The notes: generated by a model from the letters alone, not told the origin. A stretch of DNA of 64,000 nucleotides from Arthrobacter sp. 31Y (GCF_000526335.1 NZ_JAFW01000001.1:558001-622000), one strand, 5' to 3'; shown: positions 1-9,939, counted from the first letter of the stretch. Numbers and translations: made by a program.

Positions 1-1521
1 AATTTCGGCACAGCTTCCATGCCCTTGGGCCTGGATCCTGCCATGACCGCGGATTCCGAGTCCTACCGTGTCACCCGCCAGGTCCTTGAAGGCCTCGTGG
101 GAGTGGACGGCGAAACAGGGCAAACGACTCCCCTCCTCGCCACGGAGTGGAAAGACAGCAACAACGGGCTGAGCTATGACTTCACGCTCCGCTCCGGCGT
201 GACCTTTCACGACGGCACTGCCCTGGATGCAACCGCAGTATGCGCCAACTTCAACCGCTGGTTCACGTTTCCCGAGGACCTCCGGAATCAGGCACCCGGC
301 ATTTCGTTCCAAAGTGTCTTCAAGGCTTACGCGGACCAACCAGTGTTCTCCATTTTCAAAGACTGCAAGGTGGTCTCGGCCAGCGACGTCCAAATCAACC
401 TGACACGCCCGTTCACCGGATTCCTTCAGGCGTTGACTCTGCCGGCCTTCGCAATATCTTCCCCGGCGGCTTTGGAGGCACAGAAAGCCAATGTCCTTAA
501 CCAGGTACGGAACGGCCAGGCCATGTCCACCTACGCCGAACATCCTGTGGGCACTGGGCCGTACGAATTCACCGGATGGGACGAGACGAAGCTCACCCTG
601 TCCAGCTACAAGAGCTACTGGGGCAACCGGGGCCAGATAGCAACCATCAACTTCATTCCCTACGATCGGGCGGAAACACGCCAGCAGGCCCTTCTGGACG
701 GCAAGATCGACGCCTACGACCTAGTGACCTCGGGGACCTTTGATCAATTGGTCAAAAAGGGTGTCCAGATCATCCAGCGCGACCCCTTCTCGGTGATGTA
801 TTTGGGAATCAACCAGGCTGTTGCTCCACTGGAAAAGCCCGAAGTGCGCCAAGCGATCGAGATGGCGATCGACAAGGAGACGTTGATCCGCAAATTCTTC
901 ATCGACAACACGGCGCAGGCTTCACAGTTCGTACCGCCCAAACTCAGCGGCTTCAACAACAATGCACCCTCCCTGGGCTACAACCCGGAGAAAGCAAAGG
1001 AGCTTTTGAAGAAGGCCGGCTACAAGGGTGAAGAGCTGAAGTTCTACTATCCACTCAACGCCACGAGGGCCTACATGCCCACCCCGGAAAAGATCTACGC
1101 CGAGCTCAGCCGCCAGCTCGTCGCCGTAGGCTTCAACATCAAGCCGGTTCCCATCGACTGGGAAGACGGCTACCTCCAAAGAGTCCAGTCGGCCGGGGAC
1201 CGGGGCCTGCACCTGCTCGGCTGGAACGGCTCCTACGCGGATGCAGACAACTTCCTGGGACCCCTCTTCGGCGAAACCCGCGCCGAGTTCGGATACGCCG
1301 ATTCGGAAGTGTTCCACAAGATAGAACGCGCCCGGGCCATGCCCGACGGCGATGACCGCAATGCCCAGTACCAGGCCATCAACGCTGAGATCGCGGCGTC
1401 GGTACCGGCTGTGCCCATCGCCTTCCCCATCTCGGCGCTGGCTCTGTCCAACAAGGTGGAAAGCTACCCGGCGTCCCCGGTCCTCAACGAAGTTTTCACA
1501 AACGTCCGCCTAAAGCCTTGA
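1..1521 (+). CDS. ABC transporter substrate-binding protein, family 5 (peptide/opine/nickel type), 5' truncated by window
   Basis: The reading frame is open from base 1, so the N-terminus and any signal peptide lie outside the window; 506 residues are visible. The visible part carries the SBP_bac_5 pattern: an early stretch with YRVTRQVLEGLVG, the ATEWK...YDFTLRSGVTFHDG region, and the HPVGTGPYEF motif typical of oligopeptide/dipeptide binding proteins. These lipoproteins capture a solute outside the membrane for an ABC importer; permease and ATPase genes are not in view and would lie upstream. The substrate cannot be told from sequence. A weak hairpin follows the stop codon, before mqo. Confidence 0.85.
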   Translation, partial: NFGTASMPLGLDPAMTADSESYRVTRQVLEGLVGVDGETGQTTPLLATEWKDSNNGLSYDFTLRSGVTFHDGTALDATAVCANFNRWFTFPEDLRNQAPGISFQSVFKAYADQPVFSIFKDCKVVSASDVQINLTRPFTGFLQALTLPAFAISSPAALEAQKANVLNQVRNGQAMSTYAEHPVGTGPYEFTGWDETKLTLSSYKSYWGNRGQIATINFIPYDRAETRQQALLDGKIDAYDLVTSGTFDQLVKKGVQIIQRDPFSVMYLGINQAVAPLEKPEVRQAIEMAIDKETLIRKFFIDNTAQASQFVPPKLSGFNNNAPSLGYNPEKAKELLKKAGYKGEELKFYYPLNATRAYMPTPEKIYAELSRQLVAVGFNIKPVPIDWEDGYLQRVQSAGDRGLHLLGWNGSYADADNFLGPLFGETRAEFGYADSEVFHKIERARAMPDGDDRNAQYQAINAEIAASVPAVPIAFPISALALSNKVESYPASPVLNEVFTNVRLKP

Positions 1522-1525
1522 CGAT

Positions 1526-1559
1526 TCCCCGCAATTTCAGTATTGAGTCTGCGCGGGGA
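1526..1559 (+). terminator. possible weak hairpin terminator after the ABC binding-protein gene
   Basis: A 7-bp perfect stem (TCCCCGC at 1526-1532 with GCGGGGA at 1553-1559) encloses a 20-base loop just after the stop codon at 1521. There is no T-run. It could be a weak terminator or part of the mqo leader. Confidence 0.3.
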
Positions 1560-1600
1560 TATTCTGTGACAGCCAGTGCCGCCGCTAACGGAGATTGATC

Positions 1601-3106
1601 GTGACCTTCATTTCCAAGACTCAACATGCCGACGTCGTCCTTATTGGCGGTGGAATCATGAGTGCCACCCTTGGTGCGTTCATCAAGCAACTTGAACCCA
1701 CCTGGACCATCTCCCTGTTCGAACGACTCGACGAAGCAGGGCTCGAAAGTTCCGGACCCTGGAACAACGCCGGCACGGGCCATGCTGCGCTGTGTGAGCT
1801 TAACTACTCCCCCGCAGCAAAAGACGGTTCCGTGGACCCGTCCAAGGCCCTGCACATCAACGAGCAGTTCCAGCTGTCCCGCCAGTTCTGGTCCCACCTT
1901 GTGGACAGCAAAGTCATTGGGTCTCCCAAAGGGTTCATCAACACAGTTCCGCACATGAGCTTCGTCATTGGCGATGACCACGCGAACTTCCTCAAGAACC
2001 GGTACGAGGCCCTTAAGCCCAACACGCTGTTCCGCAGCATGGAGTACACCGAGGACCAGGACCAGATCGCCAAGTGGGCCCCGTTGATCGTCAAGGGCCG
2101 TGACCGCAAGCAGCGCGTGGCAGCAACCCGCGCGGCTGAAGGCACCGACGTCGATTTCGGCGCCTTGACCCGTGAACTGACCGGCTACCTGCAGGGCAGT
2201 GGCGCTGAAGTCAACTATGGACACGATGTCACCAACATCCACCGCGCTGCAGGCGGTGGATGGGATCTCTCCCTCAAGCACCCCAAGTCCGGCGAGCACG
2301 GCCGCATCCACGCGAAGTTCGTCTTCGTGGGAGCCGGCGGCGGTGCACTTCACCTGCTCCAGGCGTCCGGCATTCCTGAAAGCAAGGGGTACGGCGGCTT
2401 CCCCGTCTCCGGGCAGTTCTTCCGCTGCACAGACGACGCCGTCACCTCCCAGCACAGCGCAAAGGTTTACGGCCAGGCTTCGGTCGGCGCGCCGCCCATG
2501 TCCGTCCCGCACCTGGACACCCGCTATGTGGACGGCAAGCGCTCCCTCCTCTTCGGCCCGTACGCCGGTTTCTCCACCAACTTCCTGAAGACCTCCAGCT
2601 ACCTGGACCTTCCGCTGTCCATCCGCCCGGGAAACATCATTCCCATGCTGGCAGTGGCCAAGGACAACATGGACCTCACCGCCTACCTCATCAAAGAGGT
2701 CGCCAAGCGGCACGAGGCAAAGGTTGAGGCCCTGCGCGAGTACTACCCGGAAGCATCCGGTGGCAATTGGGAACTGATCACTGCGGGCCAGCGTGTACAG
2801 ATCATCAAGAAGCACCCACAGAAGGGTGGCGTCCTGCAGTTCGGCACCGAAGTCATTGCCTCCCGCGATGGTTCAATCGGCGCGCTGCTGGGCGCTTCCC
2901 CGGGCGCGTCAACTGCAGTACCCATCATGATCGAACTGTTGCAGAAGTCCTTCCCCAAGAACTTCAAGGGTTGGCAGTCCAAGCTCAAGGACATGATGCC
3001 GGGCTACGGCGTCAAGCTCAATGAGAATGCTGACCTGGCCGCCGAGCTGGAAGCAAGCACCGCCAGCTCGCTGCAATTGGACGTGGCCAACGCCATCCAA
3101 AGCTAG
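1601..3106 (+). CDS. mqo: malate:quinone oxidoreductase
   Basis: FAD-dependent, membrane-associated enzyme that oxidises malate to oxaloacetate and passes electrons to quinone, a TCA-cycle step common in actinobacteria. The 501-residue product begins with a dinucleotide-binding segment ([14 protein letters not shown]) and has the Mqo hallmarks [20 protein letters not shown] and, near the C-terminus, [14 protein letters not shown]. Length fits the family. I place the start at GTG 1601, seven bases after GGAG (1590-1593), rather than at the TTG two codons upstream. It appears monocistronic; the next gene begins 66 bp downstream. Confidence 0.95.
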   Translation: MTFISKTQHADVVLIGGGIMSATLGAFIKQLEPTWTISLFERLDEAGLESSGPWNNAGTGHAALCELNYSPAAKDGSVDPSKALHINEQFQLSRQFWSHLVDSKVIGSPKGFINTVPHMSFVIGDDHANFLKNRYEALKPNTLFRSMEYTEDQDQIAKWAPLIVKGRDRKQRVAATRAAEGTDVDFGALTRELTGYLQGSGAEVNYGHDVTNIHRAAGGGWDLSLKHPKSGEHGRIHAKFVFVGAGGGALHLLQASGIPESKGYGGFPVSGQFFRCTDDAVTSQHSAKVYGQASVGAPPMSVPHLDTRYVDGKRSLLFGPYAGFSTNFLKTSSYLDLPLSIRPGNIIPMLAVAKDNMDLTAYLIKEVAKRHEAKVEALREYYPEASGGNWELITAGQRVQIIKKHPQKGGVLQFGTEVIASRDGSIGALLGASPGASTAVPIMIELLQKSFPKNFKGWQSKLKDMMPGYGVKLNENADLAAELEASTASSLQLDVANAIQS

Positions 3107-3172
3107 GCCACACCCGGGGCTGCGGCCGGTTCCCTCAGCCGAATCGTTACGTAGACCGCAGGAGTCAATGCA

Positions 3173-6100
3173 ATGTTCCGCTTGGCCAAACTGTCCCTGG
3201 GAAACCGGGCCCTGATCGCGCTGATCACCGTCTTTGCGGCGGTGTTCGGCGTGATCACCATGGGTTCACTCAAGCAGGAACTCATTCCCTCCATCGAGTT
3301 CCCGCAGATCACCGTGGTGACCTCCATGCCGGGTGCTTCTCCGGAGGTCGTGGACAAGCAGTTGAGCCGGCCGCTCGAAACGGCCTTGAACAGCGTCGAG
3401 GGGCTCGAGTCCACCACATCAACGTCCCGCAACGGCGTTTCGCAGATCACCATGGTGTTCACGTACGGCTCCAACCTGGACCGGGCGCGCAACCAGATTG
3501 ACCGGGCAATCTCGAACGCCAAGCGGGTCCTGCCGGCCGACGTCGAGCCCCAGTCCATCGCTGGCAACATCAGCGACTTCCCGATCGTTTATCTGGCGGT
3601 CTCCTCGGACAAACCGCTGAGCGAACTCAACGCTGACCTCCTGCGTCTCAGCGTCCCCCGTCTGCAGAAAATCGACGGCGTTCGTGGCGCCGATGTGACC
3701 GGCGGCTCCAGCCAGCACATCCTGATCCAGCCCCGCCCCGCGGATCTGGCAACAACAGGTGCCTCCGTCCAGTCCATCAGCGCTGCACTGAAGAACAACG
3801 GCACTTTGGTTCCTGTGGGCACCATCGAGGATCAGGGCAAGACTCTGTCCCTGCAGCTCGGCAGCCCGGTGGATTCGTTGGACATCATTAAGGGACTCCC
3901 CTTGGCCGGTGCGAAGAATGCCGCCACTATCGGGGCCGTTGCCGACGTCAGCATCGAGGACGACGCCGCCACGTCCATCACGCGCACCAACGGTAAGCCC
4001 ACGTTGGCCCTTTCTGTCACCAAAAAGCCGGAGGGCGATACGGTGGCAATTTCGCACGCCGTAAGGGATGCCGTGGGACCTATGGAAGAGGAACTCGGCA
4101 ACAACGCGACCTTCACGCCGGTCTTCGACCAAGCTCCGTTCATTGAAAAGTCCATCAAGGACCTCACCACCGAAGGGCTCCTGGGCCTGGGCTTCGCCGT
4201 GGCTGTGATCCTGGTTTTCCTGATGTCCGTCCGCTCCACGCTGGTCACGGCCGTCTCCATCCCGCTGTCCCTTCTGATCACATTCATCGGCATCTCCGCC
4301 ACGGGCTATTCGCTGAACATCCTCACCTTGGGTGCCCTCACCATTGCGATCGGGCGCGTGGTTGACGATTCCATCGTGGTGATCGAGAACATCAAGCGGC
4401 ATCTGAGCTATGGCGAACACAAGCTGACGGCCATCCTGACCTCCATCAGGGAAGTTGCCGGGGCCATCACGGCTTCCACCTTGACCACTGTGGCCGTTTT
4501 CCTCCCCATCGCTTTCGTGGGCGACCTCGCCGGTGAGCTGTTCCGGCCCTTCGCGTTGACCGTCACCATCGCGCTCTTGTCATCACTGCTGGTTTCTCTG
4601 ACAATCGTTCCGGTCCTGGCCTACTGGTTCCTGTCCTCACCCGCAAAAGGCGCTGAGGCACAGGCATCCGCCAAGGAAGCTGCCGAGAAAGCCCGTGAGG
4701 CCGAACAACGGAGTCGTCTCCAGCGCGGCTACCTTCCGATTCTTGCCAAGACCCAGAAACATCCGGTCATCACCTTGTCAGCCGCGGCATTGATTCTGGT
4801 GGCCACCATCGCCGTTTCGCCTCTTCTGGCCACTGACCTTTTGGGCCGCTCCGGCGAGAACAGCATGACGGTGCGCCAAGTCCTTCCGGCCGGCACCAGC
4901 TTGCAGGCCACCAGCGATGAAGCCTCCAAGGTTGAGGAATCCCTCAAGGGCATTGAGGGCATCAAGGACGTGCAGGTCACTTCCGGTAATGCCCAGACCG
5001 GCTTCGCTGCCCTCACCTCCACTGGTTCGTCCAACTCGACGTTCACCATTGTCACCGATGAGAAAGTGAACCAAAGCAAACTCCAGGATGAGGTCCGCGC
5101 CAAGCTTGAAGGGGCTGCCGGGAAAGTGACGGTGGGATCGCAGCAGGGCGGATTCGGCACGTCCTCAACGGTGGACATCACCATCAGGGCTGCGAACTCC
5201 GCTGATCTGCAGACGGCAAGCGACGCCATGGTGAAGGCCATGGAAGGCGTTCCCGGCAGTACGGAAGTCGCCACTAACCTTGCCTCCAAGCAGTCGGTGG
5301 TCCAGGTCCGCGTTGACCGCGCCAAGGCAGTGGCGGCAGGTCTGACGGAAGAGCAAGTAGGAGCCTTCCTTGCCTCCACGGTCAGCCCCGTCCCTGCCGG
5401 TACCGTCCGGATTGAGACCAACGATTACCCTGTGCAGATCGGCGAAGGCACGCGCTTTACCAGCATCGCCGCCGTTCGTGCGCTTCAGCTCCCCACAGCG
5501 CGGGGTGGAGTCGCACTGGAGTCGATTGCCGCCGTCGAGCAGGTTGACACCCCGGTGTCCATCACCAGCAGCAATGGGCAGCGCACGGCAAGGGTGACCG
5601 TGACGCCTTCCGGATCCAATCTGGGCAGCGTCAGCGCGGCCGTGCAGGAGCGGCTGGCCGGAGTGGACTTGCCCGCGGGGGTGACCGCCACCATCGGTGG
5701 TGCCACTACGCAGCAAGCCGAATCTTTCCGGCAACTTGGCCTGGCTCTGCTGGCAGCAATCGCGATCGTCTATGTGATCATGGTGGCCGCCTTCAAGTCA
5801 CTCATTCAGCCGCTCATCCTGTTGGTCTCTGTACCGTTCGCGGCAACGGGTGCAGTGGGTCTGCTGTTGGTAACCGGCGTTCCTTTGGGACTGCCGTCGC
5901 TGATCGGCATGTTGATGCTGGTGGGAATTGTGGTCACCAACGCCATTGTGCTGATCGACCTCATCAATCAATACCGCAAACCACATGACGGCAGTCCGGG
6001 CATGAACGTTTCCGACGCCATTACCCACGGTGCCCGCCAGCGACTCCGGCCCATCCTCATGACGGCCCTGGCCACTGTGTTCGCCCTGACTCCCATGGCC

Positions 6101-6394
6101 TTGGGCCTCACGGGTGGCGGCGGGTTCATTTCCCAACCTTTGGCAATTGTGGTGATCGGTGGACTGGTTTCATCCACTGCGCTGACATTGGTCCTGGTTC
6201 CGGTTCTGTACAAACTTGTGGAGGGCCGCCGGGAGAAGAAGGAGCTGCTGAAGGCGCTTCAGGACAAGCCCACGGCGTCTCCCGGCGAGGGACCCGGCGG
6301 CGGCAGTTCCGGATCGGGCGATTTCCAAGACTGGACCACTGGCATGATTCCCCGTGTTACGGGCCGCCGCGCCGCCCATAATCCCGCAGAATAG
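3173..6394 (+). CDS. RND-superfamily efflux permease (AcrB/SwrC-like)
   Basis: Proton-driven exporter of 1073 residues with the duplicated RND plan: TM1 near the N-terminus, a large extracytoplasmic porter domain (about residues 35-330), a TM2-6 block, a second porter domain and a C-terminal TM block. The TM4 acidic pair of the proton relay is visible in GRVVDDSIVVIENIKRH near residue 395, and the C-terminal block has GIVVTNAIVLIDLINQ. No membrane-fusion protein or outer-membrane partner lies nearby, as expected in a monoderm and as for Bacillus SwrC/YerP. Its tail (after about residue 1035) is hydrophilic and glycine-rich. GGAG at 3161-3164 supports the ATG at 3173. Substrate unknown. Confidence 0.9.
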   Translation: MFRLAKLSLGNRALIALITVFAAVFGVITMGSLKQELIPSIEFPQITVVTSMPGASPEVVDKQLSRPLETALNSVEGLESTTSTSRNGVSQITMVFTYGSNLDRARNQIDRAISNAKRVLPADVEPQSIAGNISDFPIVYLAVSSDKPLSELNADLLRLSVPRLQKIDGVRGADVTGGSSQHILIQPRPADLATTGASVQSISAALKNNGTLVPVGTIEDQGKTLSLQLGSPVDSLDIIKGLPLAGAKNAATIGAVADVSIEDDAATSITRTNGKPTLALSVTKKPEGDTVAISHAVRDAVGPMEEELGNNATFTPVFDQAPFIEKSIKDLTTEGLLGLGFAVAVILVFLMSVRSTLVTAVSIPLSLLITFIGISATGYSLNILTLGALTIAIGRVVDDSIVVIENIKRHLSYGEHKLTAILTSIREVAGAITASTLTTVAVFLPIAFVGDLAGELFRPFALTVTIALLSSLLVSLTIVPVLAYWFLSSPAKGAEAQASAKEAAEKAREAEQRSRLQRGYLPILAKTQKHPVITLSAAALILVATIAVSPLLATDLLGRSGENSMTVRQVLPAGTSLQATSDEASKVEESLKGIEGIKDVQVTSGNAQTGFAALTSTGSSNSTFTIVTDEKVNQSKLQDEVRAKLEGAAGKVTVGSQQGGFGTSSTVDITIRAANSADLQTASDAMVKAMEGVPGSTEVATNLASKQSVVQVRVDRAKAVAAGLTEEQVGAFLASTVSPVPAGTVRIETNDYPVQIGEGTRFTSIAAVRALQLPTARGGVALESIAAVEQVDTPVSITSSNGQRTARVTVTPSGSNLGSVSAAVQERLAGVDLPAGVTATIGGATTQQAESFRQLGLALLAAIAIVYVIMVAAFKSLIQPLILLVSVPFAATGAVGLLLVTGVPLGLPSLIGMLMLVGIVVTNAIVLIDLINQYRKPHDGSPGMNVSDAITHGARQRLRPILMTALATVFALTPMALGLTGGGGFISQPLAIVVIGGLVSSTALTLVLVPVLYKLVEGRREKKELLKALQDKPTASPGEGPGGGSSGSGDFQDWTTGMIPRVTGRRAAHNPAE

Positions 6395-6423
6395 CGGGCT
6401 TCCCCAGAGAATCATCCTGATGT

Positions 6424-6452
6424 ACAGGCCCGGGAACAATTCCCGGGCCTGT
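6424..6452 (+). terminator. perfect 13-bp hairpin terminator after the RND gene
   Basis: ACAGGCCCGGGAA (6424-6436) pairs perfectly with 6440-6452 around the triloop CAA, 29 bp after the RND stop codon. No U-tract follows, which is common for high-GC actinobacterial terminators. Confidence 0.75.
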
Positions 6453-6462
6453 CCTGTTACAG

Positions 6463-6484
6463 GTATCGATACATGCAAATGCAT
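6463..6484. promoter_or_regulatory. adjacent palindromes upstream of the oxidoreductase-marR operon, candidate MarR operator
   Basis: Two perfect palindromes abut: GTATCGATAC (6463-6472) and ATGCAAATGCAT (6473-6484, 5-bp arms around AA). They lie about 60 bp before the ATG at 6544 and just upstream of a plausible -10 (TACACT, 6496-6501). Since the second gene encodes a MarR protein, autoregulation here is a reasonable inference. Confidence 0.45.
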
Positions 6485-6543
6485 CTAGTTTGAGGTACAC
6501 TGTTTACAGAGCCCGGGACCTCGGGCAGGGAGAAAGGCACACC

Positions 6544-7668
6544 ATGCAGATCGGCGTATTCAGCGTCAGCGACGTCACCACTGACCCCACCACGGGCCGC
6601 ACGCCCACGGAAAACGAACGCATCAAGGCCTCCGTTGCCATCGCTAAGAAGGTCGAAGAAATCGGCATGGACGTGTACGCCCTCGGCGAGCACCACAACC
6701 GGCCCTTCTTCTCTTCCTCCCCCACCACTACCCTGGCCTACATCGCTGCCCAGACCGAGCGCATCACGTTGTCCACTGCCACCACCCTGATCACCACCAA
6801 TGATCCGGTCAAGATAGCCGAAGACTTCGCCATGCTCCAGCACCTCTCGGACGGCCGCGTGGACCTGGTCCTCGGCCGTGGCAACACCGCGCCGGTGTAC
6901 CCGTGGTTCGGAAAGAACATCCAGGACGGCATCGAGCTCGCCATCGAGAACTACAGCCTCCTCCGCAAGCTGTGGGATGAGGACACCGTCAACTGGTCCG
7001 GCAAGTTCCGTACGCCGCTGCAGAACTTCACTTCCACGCCGCGTCCGCTTGACGACGTCGCCCCGTTCGTATGGCACGGCTCCATCCGCACGCCGCAGAT
7101 CGCGGAAGTCGCCGCATACTACGGGGACGGCTTCTTCGCCAACAACATCTTCTGGCCCAAGGAGCACTACCAGCAGCTGATCGGCCTCTACCGTGAGCGC
7201 TACGAGCACTACGGCCACGGCACGGCAGACCAGGCAATAGTCGGCCTTGGCGGTCAGTTCTTCATGCGGAAGAACTCCCAGGATGCCGTGAAGGAATTCC
7301 GCCCGTACTTCGACAACGCTCCTGTCTATGGACACGGGCCGTCCTTGGAGGACTTCACCTCCCAGACTCCGCTGACCGTGGGCAGCCCGCAGGAAGTCAT
7401 CGAGAAAACCCTCACATTCCGCGAGGCTTTCGGTGATTACCAGCGGCAGCTCTTCCTGATTGATCACGCCGGGCTGCCCCTGAAGACGGTCCTGGAGCAG
7501 TTGGACCTCTTCGGCGAAGAAGTCTTGCCGGTACTTCGCAAGGAATACGCCGCCATGAAGCCTGCGCACGTGCCGGACGCCCCGACGCACGCCTCACGCG
7601 TTGCCGCCGCCCTGGAAGCCAAGGTCAGCGAATCCGCCACCGCTGGTGCTGCGGGGCAGGACGCCTGA
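6544..7668 (+). CDS. LLM-class flavin-dependent oxidoreductase (luciferase-like monooxygenase)
   Basis: Predicted TIM-barrel flavoenzyme of 374 residues using FMNH2 or F420. The sequence shows the luciferase-like pattern: N-terminal beta strand MQIGVFSVSD, the YALGEHHNRPF motif, LSTATTLITTNDPVKIAEDF, and DGRVDLVLGRGN. ATG 6544 is preferred because GGGAGAAAGG lies just upstream and the family usually begins at this first strand; an in-frame upstream TTG would add 18 unlikely residues. Its stop (TGA) overlaps the ATG of the MarR gene by one base, so the two are co-translated. The natural substrate cannot be assigned. Confidence 0.9.
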   Translation: MQIGVFSVSDVTTDPTTGRTPTENERIKASVAIAKKVEEIGMDVYALGEHHNRPFFSSSPTTTLAYIAAQTERITLSTATTLITTNDPVKIAEDFAMLQHLSDGRVDLVLGRGNTAPVYPWFGKNIQDGIELAIENYSLLRKLWDEDTVNWSGKFRTPLQNFTSTPRPLDDVAPFVWHGSIRTPQIAEVAAYYGDGFFANNIFWPKEHYQQLIGLYRERYEHYGHGTADQAIVGLGGQFFMRKNSQDAVKEFRPYFDNAPVYGHGPSLEDFTSQTPLTVGSPQEVIEKTLTFREAFGDYQRQLFLIDHAGLPLKTVLEQLDLFGEEVLPVLRKEYAAMKPAHVPDAPTHASRVAAALEAKVSESATAGAAGQDA

Positions 7669-8129
7669 TGTCCAGCCCCTCGGCGTCCTCCGCCGTTCGC
7701 CTCGCCGCAGAAACCTGGGAGTCGCTGTTCCGCTCCCAGGTGGCGGTGATGCGGAAGCTTCAGTCGGGACCGGCGTTCAAGACACTTCCTGTCAAGGAGT
7801 ACGACGTCCTCTTCACGTTGTCCAAATGCCCGTCCGGCCAGCTTCGTTTGAACGAGATCAATGACAAGGTGCTGCTGAGCCAATCCAGCCTGAGTCGCCT
7901 GGTGGACCGTTTGGAGAAGCGCGGTTTGGTGGAACGAACAACAGCGCCCGACGACGGCCGCGGGGTCCTGCTCTCACTCACCGAAGCCGGCAGCGAGCTC
8001 CAAAAAACCATCGGCCGCGAACATGTGCGGGACATTGCCAATTTGGTGGCGCCTGCGCTCACAGCCGAGGAGCAGCAGGAGCTTCTGCGGCTGACAGAGA
8101 AACTACGCGCTTCGGTCGCCTCGCACTAA
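7668..8129 (+). CDS. MarR family transcriptional regulator
   Basis: Winged-helix regulator of 153 residues. The recognition helix and wing are visible in LLSQSSLSRLVDRLEKRGLVERTTAPDDGRG followed by a leucine-rich dimer helix. The start overlaps the stop of the flavin oxidoreductase, so it most likely controls that operon, perhaps through the palindromes at 6463-6484. Its stop TAA shares the tetranucleotide CTAA with the stop of the convergent transglutaminase gene. Confidence 0.92.
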   Translation: MSSPSASSAVRLAAETWESLFRSQVAVMRKLQSGPAFKTLPVKEYDVLFTLSKCPSGQLRLNEINDKVLLSQSSLSRLVDRLEKRGLVERTTAPDDGRGVLLSLTEAGSELQKTIGREHVRDIANLVAPALTAEEQQELLRLTEKLRASVASH

Positions 8130-8932
8130 CGCAAGCTGATGAGCTCCCGGGGGTCCTCCACCGGGAGCTCTCCGTTAACCACGGCACTGACCTTGAGGGT
8201 CTTCAGGGTCAGGCTGCCGCCCACGGTAGACAGGAACGCAGTATCCGAGGAGTCCCGCCCGGCAGTGATGCGGACCATGGACTCGCGGGGCGCGAGTCCG
8301 GTGGGGTCAATGATGTGCCAGGCGCCGTTGATGTATGCCTCGGCAACAGCATGGAAATCCATGGGACTCAGCCCGGGGGCATACACTGCCGCCAGTCGCG
8401 CAGGAACATCCTTGGACCGCAAGAGGGCAATGGCAAGGTGGGCGAAGTCCCGGCACACACCTTTCCGGTGAAGCAGGGTTTCCACAGCTCCGTCAGTCCC
8501 CCGGGAGGACCCGCTGACGTAGCGCAGTTCCCCGTTGACCCAATTGCGGACGGCATGAAGCAGTTCGGTACCGTGGAGGCTTCCGAACTCGGCGTAGGAG
8601 GTGGGCAGCAGCCTGTCCGACTCCGCATACCGGCTGGGCCTGACATACCTGATGAGTTCCATCGGGCTGGCCGTATCCGGCTCTCCAAAGCCAAGAACCG
8701 TTGCCCGGTAGTCCACTGTCACCTCGCTTGGCTCGGTGAATTCCAGGTAGTGAAAGCGGCCACCATGGTGGTCGCTGAGTTCGGCAAAAGGGACCTCGGC
8801 ACCGTCGCTGGTGATGGACAGGTTTTCCGTCACTGACTGGTAACCACGATTAGTGGCCACGGCTATGGCCATGGCCACCTTGGTGTTGGCTGCAGTCTTG
8901 AAAACGAGCGAGGCAGCAACATTGCGTTCCAT
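8126..8932 (-). CDS. transglutaminase-like family protein
   Basis: Protein of 268 residues with a transglutaminase/cysteine-protease fold. The triad is intact: Cys in RKGVCRDFAHLAIAL, His in SPMDFHAVAEAYI, Asp in HIIDPTGLAP. The N-terminal half matches the beta-rich bacterial transglutaminase N-region. There is no signal peptide, so a cytoplasmic role is likely. I use ATG 8932 (GGAG four bases upstream) instead of the longer frame. A lipoprotein gene ends 68 bp upstream on the same strand, so the two may be co-transcribed. Whether it crosslinks or hydrolyses peptides is unknown. Confidence 0.82.
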   Translation of the reverse strand: MERNVAASLVFKTAANTKVAMAIAVATNRGYQSVTENLSITSDGAEVPFAELSDHHGGRFHYLEFTEPSEVTVDYRATVLGFGEPDTASPMELIRYVRPSRYAESDRLLPTSYAEFGSLHGTELLHAVRNWVNGELRYVSGSSRGTDGAVETLLHRKGVCRDFAHLAIALLRSKDVPARLAAVYAPGLSPMDFHAVAEAYINGAWHIIDPTGLAPRESMVRITAGRDSSDTAFLSTVGGSLTLKTLKVSAVVNGELPVEDPRELISLR

Positions 8933-9000
8933 TAATCTCCGAGGTGGGTTGCGGCGGACAGCCCCCATCGCTGCCGTGTGTGGATCAGCCAATCGCAAGG

Positions 9001-9885
9001 CTACAGATTGACCTTCAGAGACAGTAGCATCCGCTGGACATTGGCGAACTCAGAACCATGGACCGCATACTTCGCAGCCAGGTCCAAGGTATCGAAAGCC
9101 TTGGCCGGGGCCACCTTCTCATCAGCGGCAAAGGCGTGGATCGCCGGGACATCTCCAAAGGAGATATCCCCCTTTCCGGCGGGGCCCTGAACCCGGTTCC
9201 GCAGTTCACAGGACTGCCCATCCACGCCCGCCACCATGTTGGTGATGCCGTAGGAGCCGAAGAATTTGTAGCCCTGGACCACGCGGAAAACCACCCGGGG
9301 ATCAATGGTGTCCTGGCCATCCGAGTGCGGGAGGTCCAAGGGCACGCTGCTGATCACCACGTAGGGGCGCGCCTGCCCGGCTGGGCAGGCAACCGGCGCC
9401 GCCGACGGCAAGCCGGTTTGGAGTGTGGCGATGTACCGCCCCTCAGCATCCTTGACCTCCACCTTTACAGCCCGGGCCAAAGCCCCTGCCTCCGGCGTCA
9501 CCGATTGCGCTATCCACTCCTGCGGCAGCTCGAAGCTTACGGTTTTGGCGGAGTCGGTGTAGGTCTTCCAGGACACCGCAGTCGCCACCGGGCCTGGCCC
9601 GGGGCTGGCCGAACTGCTGCCGCTGGTACCTGGGGATTCGCCGGCGCCTGTTGTTTCGCCGGGTGCTGCGGACGGCGAGCCCGCCGCGGAGCCAGTTGCC
9701 GGCGTCGTGCTTTCCGGTGTTCCCGTTCCCGATTCCGAACTGTTGGGCTGGGAGCCGGCCGTGGGAGTGACTTGCGGCCCCTTGTACTCGGCGGAGCAGG
9801 CCGCGGTGCCCGCGAGGACGGTGACCGTCAGCGCCAGCGCGGTGAGCCGCATCGGACCGCAGCGCAGGTTCAGGATGCCCTTCAT
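9001..9885 (-). CDS. putative lipoprotein with Ser/Thr/Pro/Gly-rich linker
   Basis: Protein of 294 residues, function not recognised. The N-terminus is a lipoprotein-type signal with a hydrophobic core and Cys in VLAGTAACSAEYKG, so it should be anchored outside the membrane. A low-complexity linker rich in S, T, P and G (about residues 40-98) follows, then a globular domain beginning SWKTYTDSAKTVSFELPQEW with two cysteines that could pair. ATG 9885 is used; GTG two codons upstream or ATG 9852, which gives a shorter signal peptide, are alternatives. Same strand as, and upstream of, the transglutaminase-like gene. Confidence 0.7.
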   Translation of the reverse strand: MKGILNLRCGPMRLTALALTVTVLAGTAACSAEYKGPQVTPTAGSQPNSSESGTGTPESTTPATGSAAGSPSAAPGETTGAGESPGTSGSSSASPGPGPVATAVSWKTYTDSAKTVSFELPQEWIAQSVTPEAGALARAVKVEVKDAEGRYIATLQTGLPSAAPVACPAGQARPYVVISSVPLDLPHSDGQDTIDPRVVFRVVQGYKFFGSYGITNMVAGVDGQSCELRNRVQGPAGKGDISFGDVPAIHAFAADEKVAPAKAFDTLDLAAKYAVHGSEFANVQRMLLSLKVNL

Positions 9886-9939
9886 GACCACAGCCTATCG
9901 GCGGCAGTCCCGCGACACGCACAGGACTAGGCTGAGGGT

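Noticed and set aside
1496..2815. 439-codon minus-strand open frame
   Set aside because: Antisense to mqo, which has clear family motifs.
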